A DNA stretch of 18,784 nt from an uncultured Actinomycetes bacterium (GTDB lineage Bacteria; Actinomycetota; Thermoleophilia; Gaiellales; F1-60-MAGs149): positions 1-18,784 of the forward strand of contig CAJCBN010000305.1 in the NCBI GenBank assembly GCA_903960645.1, written 5' to 3'. Position numbers and translations under genes: made by a program. Below, piece by piece: positions 12,793-18,784 of the stretch (position 1 is the first letter of the stretch; every line of letters begins with the position of its first letter). A model generated the notes under the pieces. That model was not told the origin of the DNA. It searched no databases and was given only the letters and a program-made list of their open reading frames with translations.

Positions 12793-14799
12793 ATGCGCGC
12801 CACGTTGGCTTTGGTCAGCGTCGTCCTCACGACGCTCGTCGCCGCCCCGGCCGCGGTGGCGACACCATCGCTCCTGACCGACACGATCGGGCCCTTCGGC
12901 CAGCCGTATGGCATCGCCGTCTCACCGGACGGCTCGTCCGTGCGCGTCCTCGAGGACAACGACGGCGCCGTCGAGTACGTGGATCCCGTGACAAATGCGA
13001 TCAGCGGTGCACAGGTCGGCGTGGGCATCAGACCGTTCTTCGGCGCGTTCGACGCCCTGGGTGCCGCCTTCTTCGCCACCAACTCCGCTGATGGCACCGT
13101 CAGCGTCATCGTCGATCGAGCGGTCGTGAGCACGCTCACGGTGGGCAACAAGCCGTACCTGATCAAGCCGGTTGCCGGCGGCGCGAAGCTCGTGACCCTG
13201 AACCAAGGCGCGGCCGGCCCACCCGGCGTGAGCCTGATCGACACGGTGACGCGCACCGTCGATCGCACCGTCAACACGGGTGCCGCGGGCAATCAAGTCA
13301 CATCGCTCGCCGTGCATCCGGCCGGGACCACGGCCTGGGTAACATCGATTGCGGACCTATATCTGAAGAAGGTCACGCTCGCCACGGGTGCCGTCACGGC
13401 CATCACCCCGTCTCTCGTCGGCGGCCAGGTCCCACGCGCAGTCTTCGCGTCACCGAGCGGTGCCACGCTGGCGCTGATCACTTGGGGTACCAACGAACTG
13501 ATTCTCCTCGACGGCTCGACAGGCACCATTGCCCACCGCATCTCGCTCGGCACCCTGCGCGCCTGGGCGGTCGCCTTTTCCCCCGACGGCGCGACGGCGT
13601 ACGCACTCGTCGACGACACCGGCGGGATCAATCCGCAGGTACGGGCGTACACGGTCGCCACGGGAGCACTAAGCCGGTCGTTCCCGCTCTCGACGGACGA
13701 CACGCTGCCCGGGGGCGGCGATCCGGCGGAGTGGTTCACAACGACGCCCGACGGCGTGAATCTGGTCGTCGCCACGATCGATGCCTCGGGGGACACAGCG
13801 GTCAACCTCATCGATACGCGCTCTGGTCGGCGTGACGCGGTCGCGCTACCCAGCTTCATCGGTCGTTTCGAATACCTCGCGCTCAACCCCGCCGGTACGC
13901 GGATCTACGTGTCCAACGGTCGGAGCACAGGCTTGCTCGCCGCGCTTGCCGCTGTCAGCACGCCAAGCGCGCCCACCGCCGTGGCCGCCCGCGCCGGCAA
14001 CGGTTCCGCGCTCGTATCGTGGACCGCGCCGAGCGATGATGGCGGCGCGATCGTTACCCGGTACACCGCTACCGCTGCGCCCGGTGGGCAGACCTGTGCC
14101 TGGACCACCGGCGACCTCGCATGCACCCTGACCGGACTGACCAACGGCACCGGCTACAACGTGAGCGTCACGGCCACCACCGTCGCTGGCACGTCGGTAG
14201 CCTCCTCCGCCGTCGCCGTCACACCAGCTGACGCCCCCGGTCGCCCAACGGCGGTGACTGCGGTCGCCGGGCTGCTCCGTGCGGTCGCCTCCTGGAAGGC
14301 GCCCACGTCCACCGGCGGCGGCATCACCGGCTACACCGCTACCGCCAGCCCCGGCGGCGCGACGTGCACGTCCACCGGCGCGCTCACCTGCACGATCACT
14401 GGCCTGCTGAATACGACGGCGTACACGATCACCGTCGTGGCGCGCTCGGCTGGCGGCACCGGTACCGCCTCCAGTGCCAGCACCGCCGTGCGCCCGTACA
14501 AGCTGCTCGCCATGCGGAAGCCCAGCGCCTCGGCCACCCGCATCCGCTCGAGCGTCCCAGCCACCGGTCCCTCCACCATCACCCAGCTCACCACGAGCGC
14601 AAGCGGCGCGACCATCTGCCGCGCTACCGCCGCGCCCAAGGCGAAGGGCACCAGCATCCTCACCTGCACCGTCAACAAGGCCACCCGCACCGCCTTGAAG
14701 AAGAAGGCGGCGACCGTCACCGTCGTCACCACCCTGCGCACCAAGCAGGGCGCGAGCTTCGGCGCCACACACCGTGTGACGCTCCCCAAGTCGGGCTGA
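12793..14799 (+). CDS. Secreted beta-propeller protein with two fibronectin type III domains
   Basis: A protein of 668 residues. A signal peptide covers about 1-23 (MRATLALVSVVLTTLVAAP, cleavage near AVA-TP). Residues 28-390 have repeated propeller blades with the YVTN/NHL-like pattern (PYGIAVSPDGSSVRVLEDN, AVAFSPDGATAYALVDD, EYLALNPAGTRIYVSN). Two FN3 domains follow (about 391-478 and 479-568), each starting with PTAV and containing VSWTAP or ASWKAP. A C-terminal domain of about 100 residues ends basic (RTALKKKAATV). Cysteine pairs C435/C444, C525/C533 and C609/C625 suggest one disulfide in each of the last three domains. There is no lipobox, LPXTG or transmembrane anchor, so the protein is probably released or loosely cell-wall bound. 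Binding to a surface ligand is likely, but the partner is unknown. Confidence 0.85.
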   Translation: MRATLALVSVVLTTLVAAPAAVATPSLLTDTIGPFGQPYGIAVSPDGSSVRVLEDNDGAVEYVDPVTNAISGAQVGVGIRPFFGAFDALGAAFFATNSADGTVSVIVDRAVVSTLTVGNKPYLIKPVAGGAKLVTLNQGAAGPPGVSLIDTVTRTVDRTVNTGAAGNQVTSLAVHPAGTTAWVTSIADLYLKKVTLATGAVTAITPSLVGGQVPRAVFASPSGATLALITWGTNELILLDGSTGTIAHRISLGTLRAWAVAFSPDGATAYALVDDTGGINPQVRAYTVATGALSRSFPLSTDDTLPGGGDPAEWFTTTPDGVNLVVATIDASGDTAVNLIDTRSGRRDAVALPSFIGRFEYLALNPAGTRIYVSNGRSTGLLAALAAVSTPSAPTAVAARAGNGSALVSWTAPSDDGGAIVTRYTATAAPGGQTCAWTTGDLACTLTGLTNGTGYNVSVTATTVAGTSVASSAVAVTPADAPGRPTAVTAVAGLLRAVASWKAPTSTGGGITGYTATASPGGATCTSTGALTCTITGLLNTTAYTITVVARSAGGTGTASSASTAVRPYKLLAMRKPSASATRIRSSVPATGPSTITQLTTSASGATICRATAAPKAKGTSILTCTVNKATRTALKKKAATVTVVTTLRTKQGASFGATHRVTLPKSG

Positions 14800-14838
14800 A
14801 CCGCACGACACCGGCTGGCGGAGCCACTGCCCGCCATC

Positions 14839-14847
14839 TGCGAGACT
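14839..14847 (+). promoter_or_regulatory. Extended -10-like element (TGC-GAGACT) of the MFS gene
   Basis: TGC-GAGACT ends 7 nt before the GTG at 14855. It keeps A2 and T6 of the -10 and the extended TG. No Shine-Dalgarno lies before the GTG. Confidence 0.4.
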
Positions 14848-14854
14848 CCCGCCC

Positions 14855-16150
14855 GTGAGCGACCCTCGCCCTGACGGGCTCGCCGACGGCAGCAGTGCCC
14901 GCGAGCTGCTGCGCCACCCGATGGTGCGACGGCTGCTGATCTCCGAGCTCGCCGCGACGATGTCGTTCGGCGTGCTCACGGCGGCGCTCGGCTGGCAGGC
15001 CTACGCGCGTACCGGCGATCCACTCGTGCTCGGCCTGATCGGGCTGTTCGAGTTCCTGCCGGCGCTGATCCTCGCGATTCCCGCCGGACAACTCGCCGAC
15101 CGCGTCGATCGTCGCTACGTGACAGCCGCCGGCAACCTCGGCGCCCTCGTCTTCACCGGCCTGCTCCTGCTCGATGCCGCCGTCTGGGGCCTCGAGGCGT
15201 GGCCGCTCTACCTGCTCGCCGCGGGCCTCGGCGGCTCCCGCGCGTTCGCCGGCGCGGGCTTCAACCCAATGCTCGCCGCCGCGGTCACCCCACGCGCGCT
15301 GCCCCGCACGATGGCGCTGTCGTCCTCGACCTGGCAGGGCGCGCTGATCGTCGGCCCGCTGCTCGGCGGCGCCTTCCAGGCACTCGGCGACGTGCCGCCG
15401 TACGCCGCCGCCATGCTGCTGGAGGCCACCGCCGGCATTCTCGTGCTGACGGTTACCCGCCGCATCGGCACAGACCACAAGGTGGTCGATGCGCCACCTG
15501 TGACGCTCCGCGATGCGACTGCGGGGCTGCGCTTCATCATCGCCACACCAGCCCTACTCGCCGCTATCTCACTCGACCTCGTCGCGGTGCTCTTCGGCGG
15601 GGCCACGGCGCTGCTGCCCGTCGTGGCCCAGGACATCCTCCACGTCGGCGAGGTCGGCTATGGCGTGTTGCGCGCGGCACCCGGCGTCGGCGCGGTGCTC
15701 GTCGGCATCCTTCTGTCGGTCCGTCCGATCCAACGCAAGGTGGGACCGGTGCTGCTCGCCTGTGTGGCGCTATTCGGGCTGTTCACCATCATCTTCGGCC
15801 TCTCCGAGAACTTCATCCTGAGCTTGGTGGCACTGTCCTTCCTCGCCGCCAGCGACATGGTCAGCGTGTTCATCCGGTCAACGCTCGGGCCGCTCCTGAC
15901 CCCGGCGTCGCTGCGCGGACGGGTCGGCGCTGCCGAACGCGTCTTCATCGGTGCCTCGAACGAGCTCGGGGCCTTTGAATCGGGCACGCTCGCACGCTTC
16001 ATCGGCACGGTTCCCGCCATCCTCGTGGGCGGCGTCACCTCGGTCGCCATCGCCGGCCTCTGGTTCGTGCTGTTCCCCTCGCTACGGCGCATCGACCGCT
16101 TCGAGGACGCCAAGCCGGGTCCGGTGCCCGACGCGACGGGCACCGTGTAG
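14855..16150 (+). CDS. MFS transporter, EntS-like (MFS_3) exporter
   Basis: A protein of 431 residues with 11-12 hydrophobic helices. The MFS loop motif A is intact between helices 2 and 3 (AGQLADRVDRRYV). The pattern RTMALSSSTWQGALIVGPLL in helix 5, and the second-half loop with LRGRVGAAERVFIGASNELG, are typical of the MFS_3 branch that includes the enterobactin exporter EntS. Most members are annotated as drug or siderophore exporters; the substrate is not readable here, and there is no siderophore gene nearby. The start is a GTG with a -10-like hexamer 7 nt upstream. A perfect 8-bp hairpin lies within its last codons. It converges on the 16261-16737 gene across 110 nt in which I see no gene. 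Confidence 0.88.
   Translation: MSDPRPDGLADGSSARELLRHPMVRRLLISELAATMSFGVLTAALGWQAYARTGDPLVLGLIGLFEFLPALILAIPAGQLADRVDRRYVTAAGNLGALVFTGLLLLDAAVWGLEAWPLYLLAAGLGGSRAFAGAGFNPMLAAAVTPRALPRTMALSSSTWQGALIVGPLLGGAFQALGDVPPYAAAMLLEATAGILVLTVTRRIGTDHKVVDAPPVTLRDATAGLRFIIATPALLAAISLDLVAVLFGGATALLPVVAQDILHVGEVGYGVLRAAPGVGAVLVGILLSVRPIQRKVGPVLLACVALFGLFTIIFGLSENFILSLVALSFLAASDMVSVFIRSTLGPLLTPASLRGRVGAAERVFIGASNELGAFESGTLARFIGTVPAILVGGVTSVAIAGLWFVLFPSLRRIDRFEDAKPGPVPDATGTV
16123..16144 (+). terminator. Hairpin at the end of the MFS gene
   Basis: GGTGCCCG pairs perfectly with CGGGCACC around ACGCGA, inside the last codons before the TAG at 16148. No T-run follows, so termination is only a possibility. Confidence 0.35.
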
Positions 16151-16260
16151 TACGGCGTACGCTCCAACAGCACCACACGGCCGCGGCAACCGTCGGGACG
16201 ATCACCGCGAAGAGCGCCCCACGAGCTTCTCCATCGGCATCGACGTTGGCGTCTCGAAGA

Positions 16261-16737
16261 TCAGTCGAGCAGCGACGCGGCGATCGCGTCCCAGCCCGGA
16301 CCTTCGGGCTCGCCCGCAGCGGCCGCGAGAATCTCACCAGACCGCTGCACGACGCGGGCCTGGACGGCGTCCCGATTGGGTGCCTCAAGCGCCTTCAGGA
16401 TCGCACCGACATCGCCGTAGACGGTGATCGTGCGGGCCAGGATGGGCGGCTGTGCGATCGAGGAGGCCATGCCGCCGTCGATGAGGCGCCGCACGGGTCG
16501 CCACTGTCGCCCGAGGCATGGCACCTCGATCACCGCCGTGCCGGCGCCGGACGCAAGACCGAGTGGCGTGGCGGCGACGCCCAACTCGCGCACGGCGCGT
16601 TCGATCCAGCGGTCCACCTGCGCCTGCTGGTGCTGCTTGAACGCACACAGCACCAGCGTGCGCTCGGCGGGAAGGTCAGCGGGCAGCCGCACCTCGTTGC
16701 CGAGCAACGACGTGCCGATCAGCGATGGGAAGGGCAT
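16261..16737 (-). CDS. ATP10/thioredoxin-fold-like protein without a CXXC motif
   Basis: A protein of 158 residues, soluble, without a signal peptide. The pattern resembles the bacterial relatives of the mitochondrial assembly factor ATP10, which have a peroxiredoxin/thioredoxin-like fold. It has a short lead (EVRLPADLPAERTLVLCAFK), then QHQQAQVDRWIERAVRELG, a middle strand (AVIEVPCLGRQWRPVRRLI), then DGGM and ARTITVYGD near the end. Two cysteines (in VLCAF and EVPCLG) are far apart and there is no CXXC, so it is not a classical disulfide reductase. The assignment is from remembered family pattern and is moderate. It lies 76 nt downstream of the metal ATPase on the same strand but has its own -10 (TAGGAT) 6 nt before the ATG. 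Confidence 0.6.
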   Translation of the reverse strand: MPFPSLIGTSLLGNEVRLPADLPAERTLVLCAFKQHQQAQVDRWIERAVRELGVAATPLGLASGAGTAVIEVPCLGRQWRPVRRLIDGGMASSIAQPPILARTITVYGDVGAILKALEAPNRDAVQARVVQRSGEILAAAAGEPEGPGWDAIAASLLD

Positions 16738-16743
16738 GCCCCG

Positions 16744-16749
16744 ATCCTA
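16744..16749 (-). promoter_or_regulatory. -10 element (TAGGAT) of the 16737 gene
   Basis: TAGGAT is followed by CGGGGC and the ATG at 16737 on the minus strand, again exactly 6 nt. It lies in the 76-nt gap after the metal ATPase gene. Confidence 0.5.
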
Positions 16750-16813
16750 CGCCGAGGTGAACCTCCGGGAGCGCAGGCGGATCGTCGCGGCCGGTCGCCA
16801 CTGCCGATCGGCA

Positions 16814-18781
16814 TCAGCGCCGGAGCAGGCGGAGGCCGTTGATCGTCACGAGAATCGTCGAGCCCTCGTGGCCGAGCACGCCCAGCGGGAGCGGCACCTT
16901 GTCGAACAGGGTGAGAGTCGCGAGCGTGAGGATGACGGCACTGGCGAAGACGAGGTTCTGGCTGACCACCCGGCGCATGCGGCGGGCCAGCTCGATCGCG
17001 TACGGGACGTCGAGCAGGCGGTCGGCCATCAGAACGACATCGGCGGTCTCGAGCGCCTGGTCCGTACCGCGCCCACCCATCGCGATGCCGACGTCGGCCA
17101 CCGCCAGCGCCGGCGCGTCGTTGACGCCGTCGCCGACCATACCGATCCGGCCGTGTGCCGCCAGCACTTTGAGCTGATCGACCTTCTGGTCCGGCAGGAG
17201 CTCTCCCAGCGGATCGTCGATGCCGATCTCGGTTCCGACACGCTCTGCCACCGCCTGGCGATCACCGGACAGCATCGCCGTGCGGATCCCGAGGCCCTTG
17301 AGCCGGCGGATCGTCTCGGCTGCCTCGGGCCGCAGCTCGTCCGCGATGGCGATCGCGCCAAGTGGCACGCCCGCGCGGACGATGCCGACGATCGTCGCCG
17401 TCTGCACACGCTCCCGAAAACCCTCCAACGGCCCCGCGGTGTCCACGCCCTGCTCGGTGAGGAACTCGAGGTTGCCTGCCAGCACGACCTCGCCCGCCAC
17501 TACCGCCTCAATGCCCCGCCCAGCGCGCGCCGTGAACGCGTCTGGCTCAACCAGCGCAACCCCGCGCTGGGTCGCCTCCGCCATGATCGCCACCGCGAGA
17601 TGATGCTCGCTGCGCCGCTCAATCGAGGCCGCCAACGCCAGCACCTCCAACTCCGTCGCCCCGCCGATTGCCATCAGCTCAACGACGGCTGGCTGGCCCT
17701 TCGTCAACGTGCCCGTCTTGTCGAAGGCGATCGTGGACAGGGTCGCAATCGCCTCCATCGGTCCCGACCCCTTGACGAGGATGCCGTGACGCGCGCCGGC
17801 GGCGATGGCCGACAGCATGGTGGCCGGCACGGAAATCACCAGTGCGCACGGCGAGGCGACCACGAGCAGCGTCATCGCCTGCAAGAAGGCGTCGGAAAAG
17901 GCATGCCCCAACGCCAGCAGGATCACCAGCGCGCCCCCGCTGATTCCCAGCACGCCAACCACGTAGAGCGGCTGGTAGCGGTCGAGCATGCGTTGGGCCG
18001 GCGCCCGTTGCTCGCGCGCATCCTTGACGAGGTTGATCATCTTGGCCAACACCGTCTCGTCGGCACGCCGGACGATCTGCACTTCGAGGTACCCATCGAG
18101 GTTGACCGAACCGGCGAGCACCTCCTGACCAGCGTCGCGCGAGACCGGCAGTGACTCGCCGGTGATCGCCGACTGATCGACCGCGGAGTGCCCCACCACG
18201 ACCGTGCCGTCGACGGGAATCCGGTCGCCCGGCCGCACGATCGCGATCATGCCGACCTCAATGTCGTCGATGGCGACCTCGCGCTCGCTGCCATCCTCCG
18301 CCCGGACCACGACGACCTCGGGGCGCAGATCCATCAGGGCTCGAATCGACGCCTCGGTGCGCCCCAGGGCAAACTCCTCCAGCACGTTGCCGAGCGAGAA
18401 CAGGAAGAGCAGCACTGTCCCTTCCCAGTAGGCGCCGACGGCGGCGGCGCCCGCGGCGGCGATCAGCATCAGCAGGTCAACGTCGAGCTTGCGCTGACGC
18501 AAGGAACGAAGCGTCGTCCGCAGCGAGAACCAGCCGCCGGTGAAGTAGGCGAGGGCCCAGATCGGAAGCGCTGCGGTCTCCGAGAATCGCTCCACGACCA
18601 CACCGACGAGGAGCAGGCCGAGCGTGATCCCGACGAATGCGATGGCCACGCGGTTTGGGGCGTGCGCGAGCAGGTGCAGCGTGTGACGCAGCCGCTGTGG
18701 AGCCAGCGCCCCGCGCAGGCGCACGCTCAGCGAATCCCGCCCTGCCAGGCGCAGGTAGGGGCTCTCCAACTGCAATCGCAC
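16814..18781 (-). CDS. P1B-4-type heavy-metal-transporting P-type ATPase (CtpD/CoaT-like), 5' end at window edge
   Basis: At least 655 residues; the frame is still open at the window edge, and the GTG at 18781 is only a possible start. The length already equals that of HMA-less P1B-4 ATPases, so little or nothing is missing. Motifs: TGES at 207-210, the membrane metal motif SPC at 310-312 (ASPCALVISVP), DKTGT with the phosphorylated D354, SEHH at 391-394, GDGVND at 550-555 and HEGST at 638-642 in the last helix. SPC together with HEG(G/S)T marks the P1B-4 class, which exports Co2+, Fe2+ or similar ions from the cytoplasm. No N-terminal metal-binding domain is visible. The nucleotide-binding motif is HH where HP is usual. 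The ATP10-like gene follows. Confidence 0.9.
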   Translation of the reverse strand: MRLQLESPYLRLAGRDSLSVRLRGALAPQRLRHTLHLLAHAPNRVAIAFVGITLGLLLVGVVVERFSETAALPIWALAYFTGGWFSLRTTLRSLRQRKLDVDLLMLIAAAGAAAVGAYWEGTVLLFLFSLGNVLEEFALGRTEASIRALMDLRPEVVVVRAEDGSEREVAIDDIEVGMIAIVRPGDRIPVDGTVVVGHSAVDQSAITGESLPVSRDAGQEVLAGSVNLDGYLEVQIVRRADETVLAKMINLVKDAREQRAPAQRMLDRYQPLYVVGVLGISGGALVILLALGHAFSDAFLQAMTLLVVASPCALVISVPATMLSAIAAGARHGILVKGSGPMEAIATLSTIAFDKTGTLTKGQPAVVELMAIGGATELEVLALAASIERRSEHHLAVAIMAEATQRGVALVEPDAFTARAGRGIEAVVAGEVVLAGNLEFLTEQGVDTAGPLEGFRERVQTATIVGIVRAGVPLGAIAIADELRPEAAETIRRLKGLGIRTAMLSGDRQAVAERVGTEIGIDDPLGELLPDQKVDQLKVLAAHGRIGMVGDGVNDAPALAVADVGIAMGGRGTDQALETADVVLMADRLLDVPYAIELARRMRRVVSQNLVFASAVILTLATLTLFDKVPLPLGVLGHEGSTILVTINGLRLLRR

Positions 18782-18784
18782 CAG

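Noticed and set aside
13846..14979. 377-codon minus-strand open frame across the FN3 gene and the start of the MFS gene
   Set aside because: Gly/Ala/Arg-rich antisense of threonine/alanine codons; it crosses two good genes on the other strand.
16151..16260. Possible small gene or sRNA between the convergent MFS and ATP10-like genes
   Set aside because: Only a 4-bp stem (GACG-TTGG-CGTC) and a stray TACGCT were seen, with no start codon at the local spacing and no convincing structure.
16424..18154. 576-codon plus-strand open frame opposite the metal ATPase
   Set aside because: Arg/Asp/His-rich nonsense composition. The minus strand carries DKTGT, GDGVND, SPC and HEGST.
1..18784. CRISPR array, insertion sequence, prophage or integron
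   Set aside because: No regularly spaced repeats, transposase or integrase motifs, or paired attachment sites were seen. The only long inverted repeat (3029-3092) encloses no gene.

Overview
This is a GC-rich bacterial chromosome segment with dense coding on both strands. The most likely source is a high-GC actinobacterium, probably of the Thermoleophilia/Solirubrobacterales kind. That placement is an inference from base composition, GTG and TTG starts, FN3-type secreted proteins, a CtpD-like metal ATPase and many apparently leaderless promoters; no marker gene proves it. I see no phage, insertion sequence, integron or CRISPR array. The window reads as mostly vertical chromosome with one small toxin-antitoxin pair.

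Layout. 3-470 is the 3' end of an unknown basic, probably secreted protein, converging on a small two-helix membrane protein (477-911, minus). A divergent promoter region then drives a membrane-anchored TPR-like protein (974-2035) and ribonuclease Z (2072-3031). A 30-bp near-perfect hairpin that includes the rnz stop codon separates rnz from a DUF2007-like gene (3121-3330). Next come the two halves of a heterodimeric ABC exporter (3392-5233, 5230-7026) and a 65-residue two-helix membrane protein (7023-7220). These last three overlap stop-to-start. Converging on them are a VapC-type PIN toxin and its putative antitoxin (7217-7597, 7594-7767, minus), then lgt (7823-8611, minus) and a YugP-type membrane zinc peptidase (8649-9308, minus).

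From 9422 on: tRNA-Gln(CUG), a secreted eight-cysteine protein (9613-10962), a PAS-only protein (10966-11433, minus), an unknown 109-residue protein (11567-11896), tRNA-Glu(CUC) with an abnormal anticodon loop (11956-12028), a TMEM175-type channel (12110-12694), a secreted beta-propeller/FN3 protein (12793-14799), an MFS exporter (14855-16150), an ATP10/thioredoxin-fold-like protein (16261-16737, minus) and a P1B-4 metal-transporting ATPase (16814 to the right edge, minus).

The most coherent signal is regulatory. At about a dozen starts on both strands a -10-like hexamer ends 6-7 nt before the start codon, often preceded by TGC (extended -10), as expected for leaderless mRNAs. The PAS gene is a clear exception, with a normal leader and Shine-Dalgarno. 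I found no convincing multi-gene novel system. The best leads are the promoter rule, the tRNA-Glu lacking U33, the long hairpin next to rnz, the small protein coupled to the ABC exporter, and the VapC toxin with an unclassified partner.
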